Below, in pieces: positions 22,286 through 34,478 of a stretch of DNA of 64,000 nucleotides. The notes below the pieces were generated by a model. That model worked only from the letters and a program-made list of their open reading frames with translations. It did no database searches and had not been told where the DNA came from. The position numbers and the translations under genes were made by a program. Positions within the stretch are counted from its first letter, which is position 1. Each line of letters opens with the position of its first letter. Location: the NCBI RefSeq assembly GCF_006716315.1, contig NZ_VFOV01000001.1:2620501-2684500 (forward strand), read 5' to 3'. Source of the stretch: Nocardioides albertanoniae. Its GTDB lineage: Bacteria > Actinomycetota > Actinomycetes > Propionibacteriales > Nocardioidaceae.

Positions 22286-22984
22286 ATGAACAGATCACAC
22301 AACGAAGTAGCAGTCGTCACGGGCGGGTCGGCAGGACTCGGGCTCGCCCTCGTCGCGGCGCTGGCCGGCAGCGGATGGAGCGTCATCACCGACGCCCGCG
22401 ACGCCGGGCGCCTCCACACCGCGCTGCCGAGCAGCTCTCGCATCACCAGCCTTGCCGGCGACGTACGCGATCCAGACCATCAGGACGCGATCGCGGCCGC
22501 CGTCGCGCGCCACGGCCGCCTCGACCTGGTCGTGCACAACGCCAGCGAACTCGGCCCGATGCTTCCGCTGGCCGAGGCCACTGCCAACCATCTCTCCACC
22601 GTGCTCGAGACGAACCTCATCGCTCCGCTCACGCTCTCGCAGCGCCTCCTCCCCTACCTGATCGCCTCGCGGGGCACCCTCGTCGGCATCTCCAGCGACG
22701 CGGCGGTCGAGCACTACCCGACCTGGGGAACGTACGCCGCGAGCAAGGCCGCGCTCGATCACCTGATCCTGACGCTGGGCGAGGAGAACGGCATCCGCGC
22801 CTTCGCGCTCGACCCGGGCGACATGCGCACCGCCATGCACCAGGCCGCCTTCCCCGGCGAGGACATCTCCGACCGCCCGCTTCCGGAGTCGGTCGTGCCG
22901 CACCTGCTCGCCCTGTTCGCGAGCGACACCGCGTCGGGTCGCTATCGCGCCGCCGACCTCTCCCTCGAAGGAGCAACCCGATGA
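22286..22984 (+). CDS. Short-chain dehydrogenase/reductase
   Basis: A 232-residue Rossmann-fold enzyme. VVTGGSAGLGLALVAALAGSG holds the NAD(P) glycine motif; VHNASELGP replaces the usual NNAG; the catalytic Tyr and Lys are in TYAASKAALDHL. ATG 22286 fits the fold start; an upstream ATG at 22274 adds four residues. The stop overlaps the next ATG by four bases. Its promoter carries a SoxR box, so it should be induced by redox-active compounds. The substrate is unknown. Confidence 0.85.
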   Translation: MNRSHNEVAVVTGGSAGLGLALVAALAGSGWSVITDARDAGRLHTALPSSSRITSLAGDVRDPDHQDAIAAAVARHGRLDLVVHNASELGPMLPLAEATANHLSTVLETNLIAPLTLSQRLLPYLIASRGTLVGISSDAAVEHYPTWGTYAASKAALDHLILTLGEENGIRAFALDPGDMRTAMHQAAFPGEDISDRPLPESVVPHLLALFASDTASGRYRAADLSLEGATR

Positions 22985-24042
22985 CACTCCTCGTCGAACA
23001 CCCCACCACCACCTTCCCCGCCCCCGACGACACCACCGCTCCCGCCCCGGCGGAGTGGCGAGGTCGCGGCCGCGACGAGGTGCGGATGCTCGTCGCCCGC
23101 CCGGACGGCGTGAGCCATGCCCGGTTCGGTGACCTGGCCGACCACCTCTCCCCCGGCGATCTGGTCGTGGTCAACGACTCCGCGACCGAGGCACGTCAGC
23201 TCGACGCCGACATGGTCGGGCGCGGCCGGGTCGTGGTCCACCTCGCGCAGCGTCTCGACTCCGGCTGGGCGCTCGAGATCCGCTCGGCGCCCGACGCCTC
23301 GCGCGCCGTGCTCGACGCCTCCGAGGGTGACGTGGTCGTCACCGGCGGGCTGCGAGCGACGCTGCTCGAGCCCTATCCCGACGGCCGTACGTCGTCGCCG
23401 ACGGGCGAGGGAAATCGGCTCTGGCGCGCCGAGATCACCGGCGACGTGGCCGCTGAGCTCGAGGGGGCCGGCCGCCCGATCGCCTACGGCTACCTCGACC
23501 GGCGCTACCCGCTCTCGGCCTACCAGACGGTGTTCGGTCGTCGTCCCGGCAGCGCCGAGATGCCGTCGGCCGCCCGGCCGTTCACGCAGTCGCTGGTCAC
23601 CGACCTCGTCTCGCGCGGCATCCAGATCGCGCCGATCACGCTCCACACCGGCGTCTCCTCCCAGGAGGCCGGCGAGGCACCGGGCGCGGAGTGGTTCGAG
23701 GTCTCGGAGACCACCGCACGGGTGGTGGAGCAGACCAGGCTCGCAGGCGGACGCGTGGTCGCGGCCGGCACGACCGTCACCCGGGCTCTGGAGTCCGCGG
23801 TCGTCGAGGCCACCGGGGTCGTACGCGCCGCCAGCGGCTGGACCGACCGCGTGGTCACGCCCGCCAACCCGCCCTACGTCGTCAACGGGCTCATCACCGG
23901 TTGGCACGACCCGCAGGCGAGCCACCTGCTCCTCGTGGAAGCGGTCGCGGGCACCGAGCTCACCCAGTCGGCCTACGACGCGGCGGTCGCCGAGGGCTAC
24001 CTGTGGCACGAGTTCGGCGACTCCGCTCTCCTGCTCCCCTGA
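22981..24042 (+). CDS. QueA-like S-adenosylmethionine ribosyltransferase-isomerase
   Basis: A 353-residue QueA-family protein. LSPGDLVVVNDSATEARQL, the RPIAYGYLDRRYPLSAYQTVFGRRPGSAEMPSAARPFTQSLV block and ITLHTGV followed by YVVNGLITGWHDPQASHLLLVEA are family marks; QueA normally moves a ribosyl group from SAM onto preQ1-tRNA. Near residue 236 the usual His-x-Met-His-Ser-Glu is replaced by AEWFEVSE, so the chemistry may differ. Most actinobacteria lack queuosine synthesis, and no queuosine genes are seen here. It is coupled to the SDR gene under a SoxR box, suggesting another SAM-dependent role. Confidence 0.8.
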   Translation: MTLLVEHPTTTFPAPDDTTAPAPAEWRGRGRDEVRMLVARPDGVSHARFGDLADHLSPGDLVVVNDSATEARQLDADMVGRGRVVVHLAQRLDSGWALEIRSAPDASRAVLDASEGDVVVTGGLRATLLEPYPDGRTSSPTGEGNRLWRAEITGDVAAELEGAGRPIAYGYLDRRYPLSAYQTVFGRRPGSAEMPSAARPFTQSLVTDLVSRGIQIAPITLHTGVSSQEAGEAPGAEWFEVSETTARVVEQTRLAGGRVVAAGTTVTRALESAVVEATGVVRAASGWTDRVVTPANPPYVVNGLITGWHDPQASHLLLVEAVAGTELTQSAYDAAVAEGYLWHEFGDSALLLP

Positions 24043-24044
24043 CC

Positions 24045-24150
24045 CGCCGAGAAGTCACGTAGGCCGAGAGGTCACTCCCGCAGGTCGAGCGGGCACCTGG
24101 GTGCCCACTCGACCTGCACACGTGACTCCTCAGCCTGCGGGAGTGACGCC
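24045..24150. repeat. Palindromic repeat, copy 2
   Basis: Begins CGCCGAGAAGTCAC like copy 1 at 21671. The inner stem is 24080-24096 with 24101-24117 (one mismatch, loop CTGG) and shares the CAGGTCGAG and GTGCCCACTCGACCTGC sequence with copy 1. An outer stem GTCACTCCCGCAGG (24071-24084) with 24134-24147 competes with the inner one. It follows the queA-like gene. Confidence 0.8.
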
Positions 24151-24158
24151 TCGGTGCC

Positions 24159-24593
24159 TCAGAGGTCACCTTCGGCGTAGGCCACCGGGGTCTCGACGGC
24201 GACGGTGCGACCGACGGTGCACAGTCGGGTCTCCGACTTCTCGATGGCGTCGGGGAGCACCTTGCGGGCCGCGTCGCCCTCCTCCCCCTCGGGGAAGGTG
24301 ATGTCGAAGGTGACGGAGAGGTCGACGAGGCGGTTGCCGTGCTCGTCACGGATCTTGCGCCCGGCGGCGAGCGCTTCGAAGGCCTCCATCGGCGACCGCT
24401 TGCCGGTGATGAAGTCGACGTCGAGTGCGCTGCATCCGGCCAGCGCCGCCAGGAGCAGCTCGACGGGCGTGAAGTCGGGGTCCTCGCCGTGGCCGATCGA
24501 CAGGGTGCCCCCTCGCGAGTTGATCGCCCGAAAGCGGTGTTCGCCGATCTTCTCCAGGGAAACCGAGCGCAGTTCTGCAGCAGAGTCAGTCAT
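24159..24593 (-). CDS. OsmC family peroxiredoxin-like protein
   Basis: A 144-residue OsmC/Ohr-fold protein that reduces organic hydroperoxides with two cysteines. The first is in ELLLAALAGCSALDV (about residue 55), the second in SETRLCTVGRTV (about 125); the spacing fits the YhfA-like OsmC branch. ATG 24593 gives the family-length protein. It is divergent from pepN. Peroxide detoxification is likely but the electron donor is unknown. Confidence 0.85.
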   Translation of the reverse strand: MTDSAAELRSVSLEKIGEHRFRAINSRGGTLSIGHGEDPDFTPVELLLAALAGCSALDVDFITGKRSPMEAFEALAAGRKIRDEHGNRLVDLSVTFDITFPEGEEGDAARKVLPDAIEKSETRLCTVGRTVAVETPVAYAEGDL

Positions 24594-24630
24594 GGGGAAA
24601 GAGTGCCACCCGAGGGCTAGCCTGTGCGAC

Positions 24631-27084
24631 GTGACCATCCAGAGCCTTCCCCTCCGCCGCGACGAGGCCGCCTCCCGAGCCACTCTGCTGAGCATCGACG
24701 ACTACGACGTACGTCTCGATCTCGCCTCCAGCGAGGAGACCTTCGGCTCCGTGACGACGATCCGGTTCACCTCGCAGGGCGGCCCGACGTTCGTCGACCT
24801 CAAGCCCGTCTCGGTCGAGGCGATCCGGCTCAACGGCCGGCCCGTCGCCCCGAGCGAGCTCGCGCACGGCCGCCTCCCGATCACCACGCAGGAGGGCGCC
24901 AACGAGCTGGTCGTCGAGGCGACCATGCCGTTCCGCAACGACGGCGAGGGGCTGCACCGCAGCGTCGATCCCGCCGACGGGAAGGCCTACGTCTACGGGA
25001 TGTGCTTCATGGACGCCGCACCGACGATCTTCGCGTGCTTCGACCAGCCCGACCTCAAGGCGCCCTACACCTTCCACGTCACCGCGCCGCACGACTGGAC
25101 GGTCATCGGCAACGCCCCAGGCGCTCAGACCGAGCCCGGGGTGTGGGAGCTGGAGCGGAGCCAGCCGCTCTCGACGTACTTCGTCACGCTCGTCGCCGGG
25201 CCGTGGCACATGATCCACGACGAGCACGACGGGATCCCGCTGTCGCTGAGCTCGCGGCAGAGCATCGCGGCCGACCTCGACAAGGACGCCGAGGAGCTCT
25301 TCACGCTCACCAAGCAGTGCTTCGACGAGTTCCACCGCCTCTTCGGCATCCGCTACCCCTTCGGCAACTACCACCAGGCGTTCGTGCCGGAGTTCAACGC
25401 GGGCGCGATGGAGAACCCGGGCTGCGTGACCTTCCGCGACCCGATGATCTTCACCTCGCGCGTGACCCGCGGGATGCGGATCCAGCGCGCCACCACGGTC
25501 GCCCACGAGATGGCGCACCAGTGGTTCGGCGACCTGGTCACCCCGCAGTGGTGGGACGACCTGTGGCTCAACGAGTCGTTCGCCGAATACATGGGCAACC
25601 GGGTGACCGCCGAGGTCACCGAGTACGACGACGCCTGGGCCGACGTCTCCTACGCCCGGCGCCAGTGGGGTCTGACCGCCGACCAGCGTGGCTCGACCCA
25701 CTCGGTCGCAGGCAACGGCGCCGAGGACGCCGTCTCGGCGCTGCAGAACTTCGACGGCATCTCCTACTCCAAGGGCTCCGCGATCCTGCGCCAGCTGGCC
25801 GCCGCGCTGGGGGACGACGTCTTCTTCGCCGGTGCGATCGACCACTTCACCACCCACCGGTTCGGCAACGCGACGATGCACGACCTCTTCGCCTCCTGGG
25901 CGAAGGCGGCGGAGGCGGCCGGTGTCGAGTTCGACCTCGACACCTTCACCTCCCAGTGGCTCCTCACCGCCGGCCCCGACACGCTCTCCTGGGACCCGTC
26001 GAAGATGGTCATCAACCGCACGGCCCCCGCGCTGCACCCCGCCGACCGCTCCCACACCTTCCGCGCCGCCATCCTCAACGGCACCCGCTGGACCACCGAG
26101 GAGATCACGGTCACCGGCGACCGTACGCCGCTCCAGGTCGCCGCCAACGCGGTCGTGCTCGACCCCTACGACGACACCTGGGCCGCGGCGATCCCCGACT
26201 GGGAGACGGTGCAGGCCCTCAAGGGCGCGCTGCCGTCGGTCACCGACGGCCGCCTGCGCGCGGGAGTGTGGAACAACCTGCGCAGCGCCTGGTTCAACGC
26301 CGCGGTCGACCCCGCCGACATCGTCGACATCGCCGAGGCTTCGCTGCCGGTCGAAGACCTCGAGGACACCCACCGGCGCACCATGCCCTGGCTCTTCGGC
26401 TCGGTGGTGCCGCTGGCGCCCGAGGGTGCTCGCGAGCGGCTCCACGACGCCGCGATCCGCAAGCTCGACGAGGTCGCGCCGGGCTCCGAGCTGCAGCTCT
26501 CGGCCTACCGGGCCGCGATCCGGTCGGCGTCGTCGCAGACCCTGCTGCGGCGCTGGCTGGTGACTCCTCCCGACGGCATCGAGACCGACCTCGACCTGCG
26601 CTGGCGGGTGCTGACCAAGCTGGCCGAGCACGGGTTCACGACCCGTGAGGAGCTGCGGGCCGCCTACGCCGCGGAGCCGGCCAACGAGGCCCGTATCCAC
26701 CTCAACGGCGCCTTGGCGAGCCTCCCCGACGCCGAGGCCAAGGCCTTCGCCTGGTCGGTGTTCACCGGTGAGACCGACCTGCCCAACTACGACATCCTCG
26801 CTGTCGGCCACGGGCTCTGGCGCGGACCCGCCGAGCTGACCGAGGCCTATGTGGAGCGCTACTTCGACGAGCTTCCCGCCACCGCCGCGAAGCGGTCCGG
26901 CTGGAGCCTCGCCGAGGCCGCCGAGGCGTTCTTCCCCGCACACTCGGTCACCGAGGCCACCCTCGGCGCGGCCCGCGCCGTCATCGAGCACGACCTCGAT
27001 CCAGGCGTACGCCGCCGCGTGGCTGACGCCGCCGACAACCTGCAGCGCCACCTCGCGGTGAAGATCACCTACCCGAGGGGGTAG
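24631..27084 (+). CDS. pepN: Aminopeptidase N (M1 family)
   Basis: An 817-residue zinc aminopeptidase. GAMEN is at residues 258-262 (substrate N-terminus binding), the zinc motif HEMAH at 292-296 with the third ligand Glu315 in NESFAEYMG, and the catalytic Tyr lies in the following region. A C-terminal ERAP1-like helical domain follows from about residue 520. GTG 24631 is preceded by TAGCCT (24618-24623), predicting a leaderless mRNA. It has no signal peptide and should work in the cytosol on peptides. Confidence 0.95.
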   Translation: MTIQSLPLRRDEAASRATLLSIDDYDVRLDLASSEETFGSVTTIRFTSQGGPTFVDLKPVSVEAIRLNGRPVAPSELAHGRLPITTQEGANELVVEATMPFRNDGEGLHRSVDPADGKAYVYGMCFMDAAPTIFACFDQPDLKAPYTFHVTAPHDWTVIGNAPGAQTEPGVWELERSQPLSTYFVTLVAGPWHMIHDEHDGIPLSLSSRQSIAADLDKDAEELFTLTKQCFDEFHRLFGIRYPFGNYHQAFVPEFNAGAMENPGCVTFRDPMIFTSRVTRGMRIQRATTVAHEMAHQWFGDLVTPQWWDDLWLNESFAEYMGNRVTAEVTEYDDAWADVSYARRQWGLTADQRGSTHSVAGNGAEDAVSALQNFDGISYSKGSAILRQLAAALGDDVFFAGAIDHFTTHRFGNATMHDLFASWAKAAEAAGVEFDLDTFTSQWLLTAGPDTLSWDPSKMVINRTAPALHPADRSHTFRAAILNGTRWTTEEITVTGDRTPLQVAANAVVLDPYDDTWAAAIPDWETVQALKGALPSVTDGRLRAGVWNNLRSAWFNAAVDPADIVDIAEASLPVEDLEDTHRRTMPWLFGSVVPLAPEGARERLHDAAIRKLDEVAPGSELQLSAYRAAIRSASSQTLLRRWLVTPPDGIETDLDLRWRVLTKLAEHGFTTREELRAAYAAEPANEARIHLNGALASLPDAEAKAFAWSVFTGETDLPNYDILAVGHGLWRGPAELTEAYVERYFDELPATAAKRSGWSLAEAAEAFFPAHSVTEATLGAARAVIEHDLDPGVRRRVADAADNLQRHLAVKITYPRG

Positions 27085-27146
27085 CACTCCGGCTGACGCG
27101 GTGCGTCGGCGGCAAGAGTGTCGGCGCTCACCGATAGTTTTCGGAT

Positions 27147-28346
27147 ATGCGGATCCTGCACACCTCCGACTGGCATCTGGGCCGGTCCTTCCACCGGGAG
27201 GGCATGCTCGGTCACCAGGCGGCGTACGTCGATCATCTCCTCTCCGTCGTGGAGCAGGAGCGGGTCGACGTGGTGTGCGTCTCCGGCGACGTCTACGACC
27301 GTGCGCTTCCGCAGGTCGACGCGGTGCGGCTGGCCTCGGAGACGCTTGCGCGGCTGGCCGCCTCACGCGCGAAGGTCGTCATCACCAGCGGCAACCACGA
27401 CTCCGCGCAGCGGCTCGGCTTCGGCTCCGACCTGATCGACGCTGCCGGCATCTTCATCCGCACCGACCTCGCCGCTGTCGGGCGTCCGGTGATGCTCCCC
27501 GACGAGCACGGCGAGGTGGCTTTCTACGGCCTCCCCTACCTCGAACCCGACACCACCCGGGCCTCCTGGGGTCTCGAGTCCCGCTCCCACCAGGCGGCTC
27601 TCGGCGAGGCGATGCGCCGGGTGCGCGCCGATCTCGACGCTCGCCACACCCGCAGCGTGGTGATGGCCCATGCCTTCGTGACCGGTGCCGAGCCGTCCGA
27701 CTCCGAGCGCGACATCTCGGTCGGCGGTGTCTCGATGGTGCCCGCCAGCCTGTTCGAGACCATCTCCTACGCCGCCCTGGGCCACCTCCACGGCCGCCAG
27801 CGGATCACCGAGACGGTGCGCTACAGCGGGTCGCCGCTGGCCTACTCCTTCTCCGAGGCCGACCATCTCAAGGGCTCGTGGCTCATCGATCTCGACGAGT
27901 CCGGCCTGGTCGCGAGCGAGTTCGTCGAGGCGCCGGTGCCGCGGCGGCTCGCTCGGCTGCGGGGCACGCTCGACGAGCTTCTCAGCGACCCCAGCCACCA
28001 GGCGTACGAAGACTCGTGGCTGCAGATCACGCTGACCGACCGGATCCGCCCGGGGCAGGCGATGGAGCGCCTGCGTCGCCGTTTCCCGCACACGCTGGTG
28101 CTGGGCTTCGAGTCGACCGCACCGGTGCTGGGAGCCCTCTCCCGCCCCGACCCGGCCACGCCGAGACGTGACATCGACCTGGTGAGCGAGTTCGTGGCCG
28201 AGCTGCGCGGTGAGCCGGCTGCCAAGGCCGAGCTGGCGCTGTTGCAGACCGCGGTCGACGCCTGCTGCGAAGACCCCGAGGTCGACGCGCTCGACACCTC
28301 CGCGAGCAGGTCCGATGACGACGAGTGGCTCGAGGTGCTCTTCTGA
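27147..28346 (+). CDS. sbcD: Exonuclease SbcCD, nuclease subunit D
   Basis: A 399-residue Mre11-like phosphoesterase. The metal-binding motifs are HTSDWHLG (Asp8, His10), SGDVYDRALP, TSGNHDSAQRLGF, VMAHAF and LGHLHGRQ, in the standard order. The C-terminal part forms the capping domain that contacts SbcC. Its stop codon TGA overlaps the ATG of sbcC by one base, so the subunits should be made in balance. The complex trims DNA hairpins and blocked ends. Confidence 0.95.
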   Translation: MRILHTSDWHLGRSFHREGMLGHQAAYVDHLLSVVEQERVDVVCVSGDVYDRALPQVDAVRLASETLARLAASRAKVVITSGNHDSAQRLGFGSDLIDAAGIFIRTDLAAVGRPVMLPDEHGEVAFYGLPYLEPDTTRASWGLESRSHQAALGEAMRRVRADLDARHTRSVVMAHAFVTGAEPSDSERDISVGGVSMVPASLFETISYAALGHLHGRQRITETVRYSGSPLAYSFSEADHLKGSWLIDLDESGLVASEFVEAPVPRRLARLRGTLDELLSDPSHQAYEDSWLQITLTDRIRPGQAMERLRRRFPHTLVLGFESTAPVLGALSRPDPATPRRDIDLVSEFVAELRGEPAAKAELALLQTAVDACCEDPEVDALDTSASRSDDDEWLEVLF

Positions 28347-31267
28347 TGCGCCTTCACCACCTGGAGGTGACCGCGTTCGGCCCGTTCACCGGCTCCGTCG
28401 CCGTCGACTTCGACCAGCTCTCCGGCGCGGGGCTGTTCCTGCTCTCGGGGGCGACCGGAGCCGGCAAGACGAGCGTGCTCGACGCGGTCTGCTTCGCGCT
28501 CTACGGCGACGTGCCCGGCGACCGCGCGGTCGCGAAGCGGCTGCGCAGCGACCGTGCGCCCGCCGACGTGCCCACCCGCGTGGTCTTGGAGGCGACCCTC
28601 GCGCAGCGACGCTTCCGCATCACCCGGTCGCCGTCGTGGGAGCGGGCCAAGCGTCGCGGCACCGGCACCACGACGCAGCAGGCCTCCGTGGTGCTGATGG
28701 AGCAGGTCGGCGAGGAGTGGCGCACCCTCACCACCCGACTCGACGAGGCCGGATACCTGGTCTCAGACCTCCTCGGCATGACGCTGACCCAGTTCGTGCA
28801 GGTCGCGATGCTGCCGCAGGGCCGCTTCCAGGCCTTCCTCCGCTCCAGCGCCGAGGAGCGCAAGCGCCTGCTCGAGCGCCTCTTCCGCACCGAGCGCTTC
28901 GCCGACGTGGAGCGGTGGCTGCGCGAGCGTCGCGTCGAGCTGCGGCGCAGCTCGGAGTCGCTCAACGCCGACGTCGCCGAGGTGGTCAGCCGCATCAGCG
29001 AGACCGCGGCCGTCACCCTCCCCGACGACTGGGACGTGCACGACCTCAGCCTCCCGGCCGGTGACGGCGCCGTCGCGACCTGGGCGCGCGAGCTGACCGA
29101 GAGCGCCACCGAGGCCCAGGCCGTCACCTCCGGTGCGGCGATGGAGGCCCTGGCAGCCGAGTCGGAGACCCTCGCCGCCCTCGACGCAGGCAGGGTGGTC
29201 GCTGAGAAGCAGCGCGGTCTGCGGGCGGCCGCCGAGGAGGAGAGCCGCCTGGTCGCCGGTGCCGAGGCGCAGGAAGAGCGGGTACGCCGCGTCGACGCCG
29301 CCCGCCGGGCCGAGGCCGTCACCGGGGTCGCCGAGCTCGCCGACAAGGCCCGCCGCGACCACGAGCGGGCGGCCGCTCTCGCCTCGCGCGACATGACCCT
29401 GACCGAGGCCGGTGCCGCTGTCGACCGCATCGCCTCCCAGCTCTCCCAGGCTCGTGCCCTGGTGCCGGTGCAGACCCGCCTCAGCGACGTCGACCGCGAG
29501 CTCGAGTCCACCGGTGCGCAGCGCGACCGGCTGCGCGGTCAGGCACGCGAGCAGGCGCGGCTCGCTGACGACCTGCCCCGGAAGGTGCAGACGCTGACGG
29601 CGAGCCTGAAGGCGGCCACCGAGGCCGCCGCCGCGCTCCCGGCGCTGCGCGCCCGCGTCGCCGCGGTCGACGAGGTCGCCCGGCTCGAGCGAGAGATCGC
29701 CGAGGCTCGCACCCGACACGGGTCGGCCAGGGCAGCCGCGATGGAGGCGCGCACGCGCTATCTCGACGTACGCCAGGCACGACTCGACGGCATCGCCGCC
29801 GAGCTCGCCGGCGCCCTGGCGGTCGGCGCCGACTGCCCGGTCTGCGGATCGCACGACCACCCTCACAAGGCCTCACCCGCCGAAGGTGCTCCCGACGCGG
29901 CCGCCGAGAAGGCCGCCCAGGCGACGTACGACAACGCCAGCGCCGAGGAGCACGCCCGCGACCAGCACGTGCGTGACCTCGCCACCCGGCTCCAGCTCGC
30001 CCAGGAGGGTGCCGGTGAGGGCGAGGAGTCGACCGGCTCGCTCACCGAACGTCTCGCCGGCATGGAGCGTACGGCCGCGGGTGAGGAGCGGCTGCGGGCC
30101 GAGCTCGCTGAGGCCGAGGAGAGTCGAGCCCGCTCGGCCGAGCTCCGCGCCGACCTGGAGGCCCGCACCGCCGCGCTCGAGACCACCTGGCTCCACCTCA
30201 CCGACGAGCGCGAGCGGCTCGAGCGGCAGCTGCGCGACCTACGTGGCGACCATCCCGACCTCGATGCCCTGCTGGCCGCCCTCGACCGCGAGCACCGGAC
30301 TGCGACCACGACCCGCGAACGGCTCGAGCATGCCGCCCGTGCCGCCGAGGCGCTCGCCACGGCGGAGAACACCTTGGCCGCCACCGCGGCTCGGGCCGGC
30401 TTCGAGACCCCCGAGAGCGCGCTCTCGGCGGCTCTCCCCCCGGCGCAGATCACGGCACTGAGCGATCAGATCAAGACGTACGCAGACCGGCTGGCCACCG
30501 CTCGTGCCGCGCTCGACTCTCCCGAGGCCACCGAGATCCTGGCGACCGACGCGCCCGACCTCCCCGCGCTGTCCATGGCGCACCGTCGGGCGGCCGAGTC
30601 CGCCGACGCGGCCCGCTCAGCAGCCGACACCGCCGCCAACCGTGCCGCTCGCCTCGACGCGCTCCTCCGCGACCTCGGGCAGGCTCTCTCCGCCTGGACA
30701 CCCGTGCGCAACGACCTCGAGGTCGTCACCCGCATCGCCTCCTTCGCCGAGGGGAAGAGCAGCGACAACCAGCTACAGATGAGCCTCTCGGCCTACGTCG
30801 TCGCCTACCGCCTCACCCAGGTGGTCGCAGCCGCCAACGAGCGGCTGGCGAAGATGAGCGATCAGCGCTATGCGCTGGAGCACTCCGCCGCGAAGGGTGC
30901 CGGCGACCGCCGCGGCGGTTTGGCGCTGTTGGTGCGCGACGACTGGTCGGGCGAGTCCCGCGACCCGGCCACTCTCTCGGGCGGTGAGACCTTCGTCGTC
31001 TCCCTCGCCCTCGCCCTCGGCCTGGCCGACGTCATCATGAACGAGGCCGGCGGGCAGATGCTCGACACGCTGTTCGTCGACGAAGGCTTCGGCTCCCTCG
31101 ACGCCGACACCCTCGACGACGTGCTCGACGTGCTCGACACCCTCCGTGAAGGCGGCCGCATCATCGGCGTGGTCAGTCACGTCACCGAGATGCGCGAACG
31201 CATCCCCACCCAGCTGGCCGTCACCAAGGGCCGCGAGGGTTCGACCCTCCAGATCCTCGGCATCTGA
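28346..31267 (+). CDS. sbcC: Exonuclease SbcCD, ATPase subunit C
   Basis: A 973-residue Rad50-like SMC protein. Walker A GATGAGKT is at residues 35-42; two long coiled coils flank a zinc hook at Cys497-x-x-Cys500 (DCPVCGSHDH); the ABC signature LSGGETFVVSLALALG lies near residue 877 and Walker B LFVDEGFGSLD follows. Full length. ATG 28346 is preferred over an in-frame GTG-type start upstream because it fits the conserved MRLHHLEVTAFGPF start. It is convergent with gcvP across a set of tandem repeats. Confidence 0.95.
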   Translation: MRLHHLEVTAFGPFTGSVAVDFDQLSGAGLFLLSGATGAGKTSVLDAVCFALYGDVPGDRAVAKRLRSDRAPADVPTRVVLEATLAQRRFRITRSPSWERAKRRGTGTTTQQASVVLMEQVGEEWRTLTTRLDEAGYLVSDLLGMTLTQFVQVAMLPQGRFQAFLRSSAEERKRLLERLFRTERFADVERWLRERRVELRRSSESLNADVAEVVSRISETAAVTLPDDWDVHDLSLPAGDGAVATWARELTESATEAQAVTSGAAMEALAAESETLAALDAGRVVAEKQRGLRAAAEEESRLVAGAEAQEERVRRVDAARRAEAVTGVAELADKARRDHERAAALASRDMTLTEAGAAVDRIASQLSQARALVPVQTRLSDVDRELESTGAQRDRLRGQAREQARLADDLPRKVQTLTASLKAATEAAAALPALRARVAAVDEVARLEREIAEARTRHGSARAAAMEARTRYLDVRQARLDGIAAELAGALAVGADCPVCGSHDHPHKASPAEGAPDAAAEKAAQATYDNASAEEHARDQHVRDLATRLQLAQEGAGEGEESTGSLTERLAGMERTAAGEERLRAELAEAEESRARSAELRADLEARTAALETTWLHLTDERERLERQLRDLRGDHPDLDALLAALDREHRTATTTRERLEHAARAAEALATAENTLAATAARAGFETPESALSAALPPAQITALSDQIKTYADRLATARAALDSPEATEILATDAPDLPALSMAHRRAAESADAARSAADTAANRAARLDALLRDLGQALSAWTPVRNDLEVVTRIASFAEGKSSDNQLQMSLSAYVVAYRLTQVVAAANERLAKMSDQRYALEHSAAKGAGDRRGGLALLVRDDWSGESRDPATLSGGETFVVSLALALGLADVIMNEAGGQMLDTLFVDEGFGSLDADTLDDVLDVLDTLREGGRIIGVVSHVTEMRERIPTQLAVTKGREGSTLQILGI

Positions 31268-31275
31268 CTCACCAG

Positions 31276-31372
31276 CTCGCCGAGTCGGCCCGTCCTGACC
31301 ACACCCCTCGCCGAGTCGGCGCGTCCTGACCACACCCCTCGCCGAGTCGGCGCGTTCCAACGCGCCGACTCG
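31276..31372. repeat. 31-bp tandem repeats ending in a perfect palindrome
   Basis: Two full 31-base units (31276-31306 and 31307-31337) and a partial third begin with CTCGCCGAGTCGGC. The third merges into a perfect 14-bp stem, CGAGTCGGCGCGTT (31343-31356) with 31359-31372. Further GCCGACTCGGC-like sequence follows to about 31405. The array fills the space between the convergent sbcC and gcvP genes and may end both transcripts. Confidence 0.8.
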
Positions 31373-31411
31373 ACCTGGTTCTCGGTCAGAACGAGCCGAC
31401 TCGGCGGGAGA

Positions 31412-34297
<2,886 letters not shown>

Positions 34298-34359
34298 AGT
34301 GGCTCCTGAGGGCATCTAAGACAAACTCGTACGCCCTCCCCCTCTGTCACGCGCCGATG

Positions 34360-34460
34360 CGCTGCTTCAGAGCTGCCTGGTCCGCACAGTCGTGGATGCC
34401 TGAGAGTTTCCGGGGAGGAATTGCCCCTTCGGCGCTCCAACGCGTGGAGCTCTCCCATGC
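34360..34460 (-). ncRNA. Glycine riboswitch (single visible aptamer)
   Basis: Read on the minus strand the leader has the glycine aptamer landmarks in order: GGGAGAGC, GCGCCGAAGGGGCAA, CCCCGGAAACTCTCAGGC, then GGACCAGGCAGCTCTG. It starts about 160 bases before the gcvP GTG. Only one full aptamer is seen; a short second remnant is possible. In known cases glycine turns such genes on. Confidence 0.9.
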
Positions 34461-34478
34461 GGGATCGTCAGCACCACC

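Noticed and set aside
24586..27366. 926-codon open frame antisense to pepN
   Set aside because: It mirrors a well-conserved aminopeptidase, has no family features and is expected from strong G/C bias at third positions.
31276..31372. Repeat array as a CRISPR
   Set aside because: The units are directly adjacent with no variable spacers, and no cas genes are present.
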